DNA from: Pseudomonadota bacterium
GTDB lineage: Bacteria > Pseudomonadota > Gammaproteobacteria > Xanthomonadales > Xanthomonadaceae
Reading direction: 5' to 3'
Assembly: GCA_019348095.1 (NCBI GenBank)
Contig: JAHWKC010000099.1
Coordinates: 1-7,752 of the forward strand
DNA length: 7,752 nt
The position numbers and the translations under genes are program-made. Shown here piece by piece: positions 1 to 6,834 of the stretch. Positions within the stretch are counted from its first letter, which is position 1; each line of letters begins with the position of its first letter. The notes beneath the pieces are model-generated. The model did not search any database and had not been told where the DNA came from. It worked only from the letters and a program-made list of their open reading frames with translations.

Positions 1-15
1 CGGCACGGATCACCC

Positions 16-31
16 CCGGCGCTTGCGCCGG
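16..31. repeat. Short inverted repeat ahead of the otsA ribosome-binding site
   Basis: CCGGCGC and GCGCCGG form a perfect 7-bp stem around TT, ending 5 nt before the AAGGAG Shine-Dalgarno sequence at 37-42. In RNA it would be a very stable, tight hairpin directly upstream of the otsA ribosome site. It could slow the ribosome or transcript decay, or it could be the tail of an upstream gene. There is no U-run, so it is not a typical intrinsic terminator. Confidence 0.4.
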
Positions 32-49
32 ATCGCAAGGAGCGCCCCC

Positions 50-1417
50 ATGAGTCGACTGGTCGTCGTCTCCAACCGCGTCGCCACCCCCGACGAATCC
101 CGCGCCGGCGGCCTGGCCGTGGCGCTGCAGGCGGCATTGGAGGAAACCGGCGGCCTGTGGTTCGGCTGGAGCGGCAGGATCGATCCGGAGCAGTCCGGCC
201 AGGTGCACGAACAGGAAAACGGGCACATCCGCTACGTCACCGTCGACCTGTCCGAGCAGGACCACGCCGACTACTACAACGGTTTTGCCAACCGCACCCT
301 GTGGCCGCTGCTGCACTTCCGCGTCGACCTGGTCGACTACAGCCGCGAAACCTACGCCGCCTACGGCCGCGTCAACGCGTTGTTCGCCGACAAGCTCGCC
401 CCGCTGCTGCAAGAGGACGACACCGTCTGGGTGCACGACTACCACCTGATCCCGCTGGCCAAGCTGCTGCGCGAGCGCGGCGTGCGCTGCCGGCTGGGGT
501 TCTTCCTGCACGTGCCGATGCCCTCCTCGGACCTGCTGGCGGCGCTGCCCGACCACGGACGCCTGTTCGACGGGCTCTCGTCCTACGACCTGATCGGCTT
601 CCAGACCGATCGCGACCTGGAGCGCTTCCAGGATTACGTGCGCCTGTTCGGGCGCGGCCACGTGGTCGAGAGCGGCGTCATCGAAACCGCCCGCGGGCGG
701 CGGCTGCGCGCGGGCGCCTTCCCGATCAGCATCGACACCGCGGGCATCGCAGAACAGGCCGCGCGCGCGGTCGGCATGGCCAGCGTCAAGCGGCTCGCGG
801 CCAGCCTGTCGCACCGGCAACTGGCGATCGGCGTGGACCGGCTCGACTACTCCAAGGGCCTGCCCGAGCGCTTCCGTGCGTTCGAGCGCTACCTGGAGCG
901 CCATCCCAGCCAGCTGGGCGAGCTGACGTTCCTGCAGATCGCACCGGTCTCGCGCGGCGACGTGGAGGAATACCGCACCCTGCGCATCGAGCTGGAGCGC
1001 CTGGCCGGTCACATCAACGGCACCCATGCCGATCCCGACTGGACGCCGATGCGCTATGTGAACCGCAACTACCCGCACGCGTCGCTGACCGGCTACTACC
1101 GGCTGGCGCGGGTCGGCCTGGTGACGCCGCTGCGCGACGGCATGAACCTGGTCGCCAAGGAATTCATCGCCGCGCAGGATCCGGAAGACCCCGGCGTACT
1201 GATCCTGTCGAGCTTTGCCGGCGCCGCGCGCGAAATGGACAGCGCGCTGCTGGTGAACCCCTACGACCTGGACGGCGTGGCCGACACCATCGCCAGCGCG
1301 GTCGACATGTCGTTGGGAGAGCGGCGCGAGCGTTGGCAGACCATGATGACGCGCCTGCAGACGCACGACATCACGGCGTGGCGCCGCGACTTCCTCACGG
1401 CATTGCGTGAAGGCTGA
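50..1417 (+). CDS. otsA: Trehalose-6-phosphate synthase (UDP-glucose dependent, GT20)
   Basis: This enzyme transfers glucose from UDP-glucose to glucose-6-phosphate to give trehalose-6-phosphate, the first cytoplasmic step of the OtsAB osmoprotectant pathway. The 455-residue product matches the family along its whole length (E. coli OtsA is about 474). Visible motifs are N-terminal SNRV (8-11) and [14 protein letters not shown] near 40, VHDYHL with Asp130, [21 protein letters not shown] with Arg264 and Lys269, and [11 protein letters not shown] with Asp363. By alignment with E. coli these are the donor- and acceptor-binding residues. I chose ATG 50 because AAGGAG lies 7 nt upstream and the protein then begins [10 protein letters not shown] like its homologues; an in-frame TTG at 23 is less likely. 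A perfect 7-bp inverted repeat (16-22/25-31) sits just before the ribosome site. No otsB is in the window; it may lie to the left. The gene converges on pgeF across two repeat elements. Confidence 0.97.
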   Translation: MSRLVVVSNRVATPDESRAGGLAVALQAALEETGGLWFGWSGRIDPEQSGQVHEQENGHIRYVTVDLSEQDHADYYNGFANRTLWPLLHFRVDLVDYSRETYAAYGRVNALFADKLAPLLQEDDTVWVHDYHLIPLAKLLRERGVRCRLGFFLHVPMPSSDLLAALPDHGRLFDGLSSYDLIGFQTDRDLERFQDYVRLFGRGHVVESGVIETARGRRLRAGAFPISIDTAGIAEQAARAVGMASVKRLAASLSHRQLAIGVDRLDYSKGLPERFRAFERYLERHPSQLGELTFLQIAPVSRGDVEEYRTLRIELERLAGHINGTHADPDWTPMRYVNRNYPHASLTGYYRLARVGLVTPLRDGMNLVAKEFIAAQDPEDPGVLILSSFAGAAREMDSALLVNPYDLDGVADTIASAVDMSLGERRERWQTMMTRLQTHDITAWRRDFLTALREG

Positions 1418-1429
1418 CCACCGGCTTTC

Positions 1430-1503
1430 GTAGGAGCGGGCCATGCACGCGATCGGCGCCGGAACTGCGTCGCGGCGGGATCGCGCCCATGGGGCGCTCC
1501 TAC
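1430..1503. repeat. REPIN-like element, family A (copy 1)
   Basis: Two inverted arms of about 24 nt (1430-1453 and 1480-1503) both end outward in GTAG. The first nine bases, GTAGGAGCG, are exact inverse complements of CGCTCCTAC at the other end. The right arm holds its own palindrome (GCGCCC-ATG-GGGCGC) and is identical over 24 nt to the right arm of copy 2 at 4540-4563. The left arm has four changes from that consensus. GTAG heads are typical of the REP sequences described in Stenotrophomonas and relatives, which are mobilised by RAYT transposases; no RAYT gene is in this window. The element starts 12 nt past the otsA stop and probably acts as a transcript end for the convergent otsA and pgeF. 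Confidence 0.85.
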
Positions 1504-1519
1504 AAACATGCGGCGCCCG

Positions 1520-1596
1520 GTAGAGCCGTGCTTGCTCGACTGCTTGCCCCACCGGCATCGTCCACGCGGAAAGCAGCGGAGCAAGCTCCGCTCTAC
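1520..1596. repeat. REPIN-like element, family B (copy 1)
   Basis: The right arm, 1575-1596, reads outward as GTAG followed by a stem of AGCGGAGC and GCTCCGCT. The left arm, 1520-1541, begins GTAGAGCC and is a diverged, imperfect version of the same hairpin. The right arm is identical over 22 nt, in inverse orientation, to 4384-4405. Family B differs from the adjacent family A in its stem sequence, so two repeat families sit side by side, 16 nt apart, between the otsA and pgeF stop codons. Confidence 0.8.
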
Positions 1597-1625
1597 ACGT
1601 TGCGCGCGTGCTTCAGCAGGTCTGC

Positions 1626-2417
1626 TCAGCGGCTGGGCTCGATCCAGATCAGCGATGCCATGCGCCCGGTGCGCTGGTCACGACGGTGCGAATAGAATCG
1701 TTGCGCATCGCCGATCGTGCACAGCCCGCCGCCGTGGATCTGCTCCGCTGCCAGTCCGGCGGCAATCAGCCGCCGATGCGCGAGCGCGTACAGATCGACC
1801 CGCCAGTGCTGCGGCCGGGTGGACACGAACGCAGCGCCGGCCGTGGGGTCGTGCGACACGAAGGCATCGCGGACCTCGTCCCCGACTTCATAGTGCTGCG
1901 GACCGGCCGCCGGGCCGAGCCAGGCAAGCAGCCGGTCCGGCGGCGTGCGCATCGCCGCGACGGTCGCCTCCAGCACGCCCGCGGCGAGCCCGCGCCAGCC
2001 GGCATGCGCGGCGCCGACTTCGCCGCCGTCAACGGCGCTGAACAGCACCGGCAGGCAGTCGGCGGTGAGGATCGCGAGCACGCTGCGTGCTTCGTCGGTC
2101 ACGGCCGCATCAGCTTCAGGTTCCAATCCTTCTCCCGCCTGCGGGAGCGGGAGTGTTCGACCAACTCCAACTACCTGCGTGCCATGCACCTGCCGCAACC
2201 AATACGGCGCCGACGGCAGCCCGCCGATCCGGACCAGCTCGGCGCGGTTGCGCGCCACCGCCTCGGGCGCATCACCGCAGCGCGCGCCCAGGTTGAACCG
2301 GTCGAACGGCGCCACCGACACGCCCGCGCCGCAGCGCATGGTGGTGAAGGCGCGGATGGGGCCGGGCGCGGGCCAGTCGGCCGGCAGCAGCGCGTCAGAC
2401 ATCGACACGGCCGGCAT
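1626..2417 (-). CDS. pgeF: Peptidoglycan editing factor / purine nucleoside phosphorylase, YfiH family
   Basis: This is a cytoplasmic Cu-oxidase_4 ("laccase domain") protein. Family members act on purine nucleosides, and E. coli PgeF prevents serine from replacing alanine in the peptidoglycan stem. The 263-residue product shows the metal-site motifs QVHG (His78), ADCLPV (Cys121) and HAGWRG (His138), then AWLGPA, VGDEVRDAF and a C-terminal FYSHRRDQRTGRMASLIW block as in YfiH. Oddly, residues about 82-103, between VHG and ADAAV, include LPLPQAGEG, encoded by a palindrome at 2132-2147 of a dispersed repeat family and using codons unlike the rest of the gene. ATG 2417 lies 4 nt after the rluD stop, which suggests coupled translation; ATG 2402 (MSDALL) is the alternative start, and neither has a strong ribosome site. 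It is downstream of rluD, as in E. coli. Confidence 0.94.
   Translation of the reverse strand: MPAVSMSDALLPADWPAPGPIRAFTTMRCGAGVSVAPFDRFNLGARCGDAPEAVARNRAELVRIGGLPSAPYWLRQVHGTQVVGVGRTLPLPQAGEGLEPEADAAVTDEARSVLAILTADCLPVLFSAVDGGEVGAAHAGWRGLAAGVLEATVAAMRTPPDRLLAWLGPAAGPQHYEVGDEVRDAFVSHDPTAGAAFVSTRPQHWRVDLYALAHRRLIAAGLAAEQIHGGGLCTIGDAQRFYSHRRDQRTGRMASLIWIEPSR
2109..2174 (-). repeat. Dispersed palindromic repeat inserted in frame in pgeF
   Basis: On the + strand CTCCCGC (2132-2138) and GCGGGAG (2141-2147) form a perfect 7-bp stem, flanked by aatcctt and cgggag. This resembles the widespread CCCTCTCCCGC/GCGGGAGAGGG element, a copy of which lies at 7243-7274. Read as pgeF it gives LPLPQAGEG, close to the PSPLPHAGE peptide the 7243 copy would encode. 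The surrounding codons (GTA GTT GGA GTT GGT CGA ACA, then GGA GAA GGA TTG GAA CCT GAA GCT GAT) are rich in A/T third positions, while the rest of the gene strongly prefers G/C. The repeat core is clear; the exact borders are my estimate from codon use. Confidence 0.65.
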
Positions 2418-2421
2418 CCGC

Positions 2422-3438
2422 TCAGCGCGCCGCGTCGGCCGCGGCGCGACTGTCGTCCTGCAACGCCCCGACCAGCGCCTGCATGTCGGCCGGTACCGGC
2501 GCGCTGCAGCGCACCGGCTCGCTGCTCAGCGGATGGGCGAACTCCAGCGTCTCGGCATGCAGCGCCTGGCGCCTGAAACCGCGCAACGCTGCGATCAGCT
2601 CCTCGCTGGCGCCTTTGGGCAGCTTCAGCGGCCCGCCGTACAGCGGGTCGCCGATGATCGGGTGCTTGAGGTGCGCCATGTGCACGCGGATCTGGTGCGT
2701 GCGGCCGGTCTCGAGCCGGCATTCGAGCAGCGTGTGCGCGCGGAAGCGCTCGCGCAGCCGGTAATGAGTCACGGCCTCGCGGCCGTCCTCGCGCACCGCC
2801 ATGCGGATCCGGTCGCGCGGGTGGCGGTCGATCGCGTGGTTGGCGGTGCCGCCGGACACCAGCGCCCCGACCACCACCGCGAGGTACTGCCGGTGCACCT
2901 CGCGCGAGGACAGTTGCGCCACCAGCGCGGTGTGCGCCGGCAGGGTGCGCGCGACCACCATGACCCCGGAGGTGTCCTTGTCGAGCCGGTGCACGATGCC
3001 CGCGCGCGGCAGCGCGTTCAGCGACGGGTCGCGATGCAGCAATGCGTTGACCAGGGTGCCGGTCGGATTGCCGGCGCCGGGGTGCACCACCAGCCCGGCC
3101 GGCTTGTCGAGCACGATCACGTGCTCGTCCTCGTACAGCACGTCCAGCGCGATGTCCTCAGCCTCCGAACGGGTCTGCACGTCCAACACGGCCGTCAGCG
3201 CCACCACCTCTCCGCCACGCACCGGGTCGCGCGGGCGCACCTCGCGGCCGTCCAGGCGCGCATCACCGGACTTGATCCAGGCCGACAGGCGCGAGCGCGA
3301 ATAGTCGGGGAACAGTTCGGCCAGTACCGCGTCGAAGCGGCGGCCCGCGGCGGCGTCGGGCACCGTCGCCTGCAGCAGCCGCGATGGCGGCGTGTCCGCT
3401 GTGGAGGGGGCAATCGGCGGCTTGGCGGAGTCGGTCAT
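2422..3438 (-). CDS. rluD: 23S rRNA pseudouridine(1911/1915/1917) synthase RluD
   Basis: RluD isomerises three uridines of helix 69 of 23S rRNA to pseudouridine, late in 50S subunit assembly. The 338-residue product has an N-terminal S4 RNA-binding domain (about 20-82: [33 protein letters not shown]). The RluA-type catalytic domain follows, with [13 protein letters not shown] (109-121), the HRLDKDTSG motif holding catalytic Asp153, and [13 protein letters not shown] and [11 protein letters not shown] further on. Start ATG 3438 gives a normal family length and an S4 domain in the expected place, although the upstream sequence has no good Shine-Dalgarno. The gene is divergent from bamD with an 81-bp gap and is followed 4 nt later by pgeF, so rluD-pgeF is probably one transcript. 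The stop TGA is at 2422-2424. Confidence 0.96.
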   Translation of the reverse strand: MTDSAKPPIAPSTADTPPSRLLQATVPDAAAGRRFDAVLAELFPDYSRSRLSAWIKSGDARLDGREVRPRDPVRGGEVVALTAVLDVQTRSEAEDIALDVLYEDEHVIVLDKPAGLVVHPGAGNPTGTLVNALLHRDPSLNALPRAGIVHRLDKDTSGVMVVARTLPAHTALVAQLSSREVHRQYLAVVVGALVSGGTANHAIDRHPRDRIRMAVREDGREAVTHYRLRERFRAHTLLECRLETGRTHQIRVHMAHLKHPIIGDPLYGGPLKLPKGASEELIAALRGFRRQALHAETLEFAHPLSSEPVRCSAPVPADMQALVGALQDDSRAAADAAR

Positions 3439-3519
3439 CGGAGGGGCTGGATTAAGGAGGCGCGGCGCCGGGCTGCTATTATCGGCGCTTCGTGCCTCCG
3501 GCGCTCCCCGACTCCTGCC
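3439..3519. promoter_or_regulatory. Divergent rluD/bamD promoter region
   Basis: This 81-bp gap must hold the start signals of both divergent genes. TATTAT at 3477-3482 is a good -10 candidate for bamD in a GC-rich context; the best -35 nearby, TTAAGG at 3452-3457, is weak and 19 bp away. The AT-rich patches ATTAA (3451-3455) and ATTAT, read on the other strand, could serve rluD. AAGGAGG at 3454-3460 looks like a ribosome site on the + strand but is 59 nt from bamD and precedes no credible start. No Shine-Dalgarno precedes ATG 3520. Confidence 0.45.
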
Positions 3520-4371
3520 ATGACCTTTCGCTCCGCCCCGCTCCGCCTGCTGACCCTGCTGCTGTTCCTGGCCGCCACCACCGGCTGCACCACCATCGGT
3601 GGGTGGTTCAGCAACGATGACGCGGAGGAGAACCAGCCGGTCGAGGAGATCTACGAGCGCGCCCACCGGTCGATGATCGGCGGCAACTGGTCCGGCGCGG
3701 AGTCCAGTTTCAAGCGGTTGGTGGCGCAGTACCCGTACGGCCCCTACACCGAGCAGGCGCTGATCGAGACCGCCTACGCACAGTACAAGTCCGGCAAGCA
3801 CGAGGAGGCGATCAGCAGCATCGACCGCTTCATCCGCACCTACCCGACCCATCGCAACGTCTCGTACATGTACTACCTGCGCGGCCTGTCCAACTCCACC
3901 CGTGATGCGGTCTTCCTGCAGCGCGCGTGGCGGCTGGATGCGAGCCGGCGCGACCTGGCCACGCCGCTGCAGGCCTATGAAGACTTCGTCATCGTCGCCG
4001 AGCGCTACCCCAACAGCCGCTACGCCGAGGACGCGCGCCAGCGCATGGCCGAGCTGCGCAACATGTTCGCCCGCCACGAGCTCGACACCGCGCTGTACTA
4101 CCTGCGCCGCACCGCCTACGTCGCCGCCGCCAGCCGCGCCACCCATCTGCTGGAAACCTATCCGCAGAGCATGTACCAGAACGACGCCGTCGCCACCCTC
4201 GCCGCCGCCTACACCGGCCTGGGCAACGACACCCTGGCGAACGATGCCGAGCGCGTCCTGCAGCAGAACGAGCCGGACCACCCGTACCTCAGCGGCAACT
4301 GGCCGGACTACCCGAGCGACTGGCGCAAGCTGAACCCGTTCGCGGGCGAGAAGTCGGCGCTGGATAACTAG
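3520..4371 (+). CDS. bamD: Outer membrane protein assembly factor BamD (lipoprotein)
   Basis: BamD is the essential lipoprotein of the BAM complex. It sits on the periplasmic face of the outer membrane, binds BamA and helps fold beta-barrel proteins. The 283-residue product starts with a lipoprotein signal peptide: basic MTFRSAPLR, then a hydrophobic [10 protein letters not shown] run and a cysteine at 23 (TTGC, a slightly atypical lipobox). TPR-type repeats follow: [20 protein letters not shown] (about 42-61) and a second unit ending in [22 protein letters not shown], closely matching E. coli BamD's DRFIRLNPTH...YMRG. The [10 protein letters not shown] segment and the C-terminal helices are also conserved. 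The C-terminus is somewhat longer than in E. coli (245 residues). Translation ends with tandem stops TAG TAA. A much longer upstream open frame antisense to rluD is an artefact; the signal peptide fixes the start at 3520. Confidence 0.96.
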   Translation: MTFRSAPLRLLTLLLFLAATTGCTTIGGWFSNDDAEENQPVEEIYERAHRSMIGGNWSGAESSFKRLVAQYPYGPYTEQALIETAYAQYKSGKHEEAISSIDRFIRTYPTHRNVSYMYYLRGLSNSTRDAVFLQRAWRLDASRRDLATPLQAYEDFVIVAERYPNSRYAEDARQRMAELRNMFARHELDTALYYLRRTAYVAAASRATHLLETYPQSMYQNDAVATLAAAYTGLGNDTLANDAERVLQQNEPDHPYLSGNWPDYPSDWRKLNPFAGEKSALDN

Positions 4372-4383
4372 TAAACCGCGCGC

Positions 4384-4466
4384 GTAGAGCGGAGCTTGCT
4401 CCGCTGCATGCTCACGGGCCAGCGACACCTGCGTGCGGGGACGCAGCCGAGCAAGCTCGGCTCAGA
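4384..4466. repeat. REPIN-like element, family B (copy 2, inverted)
   Basis: The left arm, 4384-4405, begins GTAG and continues as the AGCGGAGC/GCTCCGCT hairpin, the exact reverse complement of 1575-1596. The right arm, 4445-4462, is a perfect 8-bp stem (AGCCGAGC, AA, GCTCGGCT), but its outer tail reads CTCAGA instead of CTCTAC, so its GTAG head is lost. As in copy 1, one arm is of the AGCGG type and the other of the AGCCG type. It starts 12 nt after the bamD stop and may act as a terminator or mRNA-stabilising hairpin. Confidence 0.82.
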
Positions 4467-4480
4467 GCGGCGCACCCCCT

Positions 4481-4563
4481 GTAGAAGCGCCCCATGGGCG
4501 CGATGCTGTCCGGGCACGGCGATGCGTGGTGCGGTTCCAATCGCGCCCATGGGGCGCTCCTAC
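4481..4563. repeat. REPIN-like element, family A (copy 2)
   Basis: Arms 4481-4504 and 4540-4563 are inverse complements over 24 nt with a single mismatch (GTAGAAGCG against GTAGGAGCG). Each arm carries the GCGCCC/GGGCGC palindrome around ATG, and they enclose a 35-nt spacer. The whole can fold into one long hairpin or two short ones. It lies 14 nt from the family B element and ends 26 nt before the nadE stop codon, at the convergent bamD/nadE junction. Confidence 0.87.
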
Positions 4564-4589
4564 GGAAACCGTGCGTCGGCACCGCTGGA

Positions 4590-6230
4590 TCAGCCGCGAT
4601 ACCCATTACTGATCGGGTAACGCCGCTCGCGGCCGAAGGCGAGGTGCGAGACCTTGGGGCCGGGCGCGGATTGCTGCCGCTTCCACTCGCTGATCCGCAC
4701 CAGCCGCAGGATCTTGTCCACGGTGTCGGGGTCGAATCCGGCGTCGACGATCTCCTCGCGCGAGTGCTGCCGGTCGATGTAGCGCTTCAGGATGCCGTCC
4801 AGCTCCTCGTACGGCGGCAGCGAGTCCTGGTCCTTCTGGTTCTCGCGCAGCTCGGCCGAGGGCGGGCGGTCGATCACCGCCGGCGGGATCACCGGTGCCT
4901 GGGACTGCGCATTGCGCCAACGCGCCAGCGCGAACACCTCGGTCTTGTACAGGTCCTTGATCGGCGCGAAACCACCGCACATGTCGCCGTAGATGGTTGC
5001 GTAGCCGACTGCGTACTCGCTTTTGTTGCCGGTGGTCAGCAGCAGTCCGTGGAACTTGTTGGTCAGCGCCATCAGCAGCGCGCCGCGGGTGCGCGCCTGC
5101 AGGTTCTCCTCGGTGGTGTCCACCGGCTGGTCTGCAAACAACTCCGACAATGCCGCCAGGTAGCCCTCGAAGGGCTCCTCGATCGGCAGCGTCAGCAGCC
5201 GCGCGCCGAGCGCCTCGCACTGCTCGGCGGCCAGGTCGTTGCTGAGATCGGCGGTGTAGCGCGACGGCATGACGACGACGTTGACGCGGTCGGGCCCGAG
5301 CGCGTCGACGGCCAGCAGCACGACGAGCGTCGAGTCGATGCCGCCCGACAGGCCGAGGACGATCTCGCGGAACCCGTTCTTCTCGACGTAGTCGCGGGTG
5401 CCCAGCACGATCGCGCGCCATGACAGCGAATCCTGGTCCTCGTCGCCCTCGCACGGCCAGTTGACCTGGATGAAGCTGCGCGACTCGGCGTCGTAATCGG
5501 CCACCAGCCAGTGCTCCTGGAATGCCTCCGCCTGCGGATGCACGCGGCCGTCGCCATCGACCAGCACCGAGGCGCCGTCGAACACCACCGCGTCCTGCCC
5601 GCCGACCACGTTGAGGTAGGCCAGCGCGATGCCACGGCCGTGGACCAGCGTCTCCGCGGCGCGCATCGCCAGCAGCCGGTCGCGCTCGACGCGCTTGTCG
5701 GTCTCGAACGGCGATGCATTCGGCACCAGCACCAGCGAGGCGCCTGCCGCCGCCGGTTCCGTCAGCGGCCGGGCGAACCCCAGGTCCTCGCAGATCACCA
5801 TGCCGACAGTCACTCCGCCAACGTCGAAAACGCAAGGCCGGTCGCCAGTGGCGAAGTAGCGGCGCTCGTCGAACACCGCATAGTTCGGCAGTTGCTGCTT
5901 GCGATAGGTCCCCGCGACGCGGCCGTCGCGCAGCACGCTGGCGGCGTTGTAGACGATGCTGCCGGCCGCCTGCGGCCAGCCGAGCACGGCCACGATCCCC
6001 TCGGTGCTTGCAGCCACCTGCTGCAGCGCCGCCTCGCAGTCGGCCAGGAAAGCCGGCCGCATCAACAGGTCCTCGGGCGGATAGCCGCTGAGCGCCAGTT
6101 CGGGAAACAGCACCAGGTCGGCCCCGTGCTGGTCGCGCGCGGTCGCGATCATCGCCGCGATGCGCTCGGCGTTCTGGTGCACGGCACCGACCGGGAAGTC
6201 GAACTGGGCAAGGGCAATGCGCAGGGTCAT
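4590..6230 (-). CDS. nadE: Glutamine-dependent NAD+ synthetase
   Basis: NadE makes NAD+ from deamido-NAD+ (nicotinic acid adenine dinucleotide), ATP and ammonia; this form draws the ammonia from glutamine. The 546-residue product is a two-domain enzyme. The N-terminal nitrilase-type glutaminase (about 1-255) shows the Glu44 (FPELALSGYPPEDLL), Lys111 (YRKQQLPNY) and Cys147 (VICEDLG) triad. The C-terminal ATP-pyrophosphatase-type synthetase (about 270-546) has the SGGIDS loop (295-300), GNKSE (401-405), YGDMCGGFAPIKDLYKTEVF and QDSLPPYEELD. Length and motifs are complete, so the gene looks functional. ATG 6230 is preceded by CGAGG with a 5-nt gap. The start is 14 nt from the stop of the upstream antitoxin gene, leaving almost no room for its own promoter; it is probably transcribed from further upstream. 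Confidence 0.96.
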   Translation of the reverse strand: MTLRIALAQFDFPVGAVHQNAERIAAMIATARDQHGADLVLFPELALSGYPPEDLLMRPAFLADCEAALQQVAASTEGIVAVLGWPQAAGSIVYNAASVLRDGRVAGTYRKQQLPNYAVFDERRYFATGDRPCVFDVGGVTVGMVICEDLGFARPLTEPAAAGASLVLVPNASPFETDKRVERDRLLAMRAAETLVHGRGIALAYLNVVGGQDAVVFDGASVLVDGDGRVHPQAEAFQEHWLVADYDAESRSFIQVNWPCEGDEDQDSLSWRAIVLGTRDYVEKNGFREIVLGLSGGIDSTLVVLLAVDALGPDRVNVVVMPSRYTADLSNDLAAEQCEALGARLLTLPIEEPFEGYLAALSELFADQPVDTTEENLQARTRGALLMALTNKFHGLLLTTGNKSEYAVGYATIYGDMCGGFAPIKDLYKTEVFALARWRNAQSQAPVIPPAVIDRPPSAELRENQKDQDSLPPYEELDGILKRYIDRQHSREEIVDAGFDPDTVDKILRLVRISEWKRQQSAPGPKVSHLAFGRERRYPISNGYRG

Positions 6231-6244
6231 GGGGGCCTCGGCGG

Positions 6245-6529
6245 TCAGGCGGCGTGGATGTCGCGCACGGCGGCTTCGACGATGCTCGGATCAACACCTC
6301 GCGCCTTCAGCGCCTCGGCAAGGCGTTGCTCGGCGCCCGAAAGAAACTCGGCCTCGTCACGACGCAGCCCCTCGCTGATGTACGACTTGAGCAGGGTCTG
6401 GTAGCCGCCCATACCCTTGAGTGGCGCGATCGCCTTGAGCGACTCCACCACGTCCTGCGGGATCCGCAGGGTGATCGATGTCATCGGGCGATCCTTGGTG
6501 AGGCGGCGCTTGAATCTATCGGTGAGCAT
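6245..6529 (-). CDS. brnA: BrnA/CopG-type ribbon-helix-helix antitoxin
   Basis: This is a 94-residue antitoxin-like DNA-binding protein. In type II BrnT/BrnA systems the antitoxin binds and blocks the RNase-like toxin and represses the operon. A basic N-terminus (DRFKRRLTKDR) leads to a likely RHH beta strand, SITLRIP (18-24), then helices at about 25-35 and 42-55 (GYQTLLKSYISEGL) with a turn at LKGMGG, and an acidic C-terminal half (RRDEAEFLSGAEQRLAEAL). ATG 6529 has GAGGA 8 nt upstream and overlaps the 3' end of the toxin gene by 14 nt, the usual coupling. A shorter start at 6484 (MTSITLRIP) also has AAGGA 7 nt upstream, so two starts are possible. The frame is intact although its toxin partner is broken. 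The assignment to BrnA rather than another CopG-like family is by context. Confidence 0.8.
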   Translation of the reverse strand: MLTDRFKRRLTKDRPMTSITLRIPQDVVESLKAIAPLKGMGGYQTLLKSYISEGLRRDEAEFLSGAEQRLAEALKARGVDPSIVEAAVRDIHAA

Positions 6530-6811
6530 AGGTTGATTCCTCGGCGGGAGAGGCGCGACGCGCGGAGACAAGACGCACACGCTCATCCTCGATTTCCAGA
6601 TGCACTACGTAAAGCAGTCGGCCGGACCGGGCGAAGCCGATTGCGGCGTCGCGCGCCTCGTCCATCCGCGACGCATCCACCAGCACTACAGCGGATCGAA
6701 GAACACCGCGGCCGCCTCCTCGAAGCGGACACCATGCTTGCGCAGGTTCTCGCGCGCCTTCAGGCGGTTCCATACAAAGGTGTTGCCATCGAGTTCGAAG
6801 TGGACGTCCAT
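6516..6811 (-). pseudogene. brnT: BrnT-family toxin gene, frameshifted
   Basis: BrnT toxins are small RNase-like (RelE-fold) proteins of about 90-100 residues, encoded just before brnA. From ATG 6811 the frame reads MDVHFELDGNTFVWNRLKA, then RENLRKHGVRFEEAAAVFFDPL, and hits TAG at 6686-6688 after 41 codons. The family-typical second half (VLVDASRMDEARDAAIGF, SGRLLYVVHLEIEDERVRLVSARRA) continues at once in the -1 frame and stops at 6516. Joining the two halves would give 98 residues, the normal length, so a single lost base near 6688-6689 explains everything. No slippery heptamer is visible there, so I read it as a mutation or sequencing error, not programmed frameshifting. AAGG lies 4 nt before the start. 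The catalytic C-terminal part would be lost. Confidence 0.8.
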
Positions 6812-6834
6812 GTCGCCTTGCAGGCTGCGCTTCG

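Noticed and set aside
3..53. Possible 3' end of an upstream gene, stopping at TGA 51-53 in an ATGA overlap with otsA
   Set aside because: All three forward frames are open over this short stretch and the residues (ending SQGAPP) match nothing I recognise, so the overlap could be chance.
1418..1625. CRISPR array
   Set aside because: The repeats are inverted palindromic pairs of two different families, not regularly spaced direct repeats.
1945..3519. Long open frame on the + strand running into bamD
   Set aside because: It is antisense to pgeF and rluD, low in complexity and arginine-rich, and joins the bamD frame only because GC-rich DNA lacks stops. The bamD signal peptide fixes the true start at 3520.
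3439..4428. Upstream extension of the rluD frame across bamD
   Set aside because: This is the antisense shadow of bamD, rich in Val/Gly/Arg with no recognisable domain; the S4 domain begins shortly after ATG 3438.
4606..6297. Long arginine-rich frame overlapping nadE on the same strand
   Set aside because: It is an out-of-frame shadow of nadE; the nadE frame carries all the catalytic motifs.
6536..6560. GGCGGGAGAGGCG in the toxin 3' end as another copy of the CTCCCGC repeat
   Set aside because: It has no matching inverted half and encodes the conserved SARRASPAE region of BrnT, so it is coincidental.
6530..6586. N-terminal extension of the antitoxin from ATG 6586
   Set aside because: It would lie inside the toxin's 3' half and read VLSPRVAPLPPRN without homology; ATG 6529 has a good ribosome site and the usual toxin-antitoxin overlap.
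6683..6694. Programmed -1 frameshift in brnT
   Set aside because: No X XXY YYZ slippery sequence is present at the junction and BrnT toxins are not known to use frameshifting; mutation or sequencing error is simpler.
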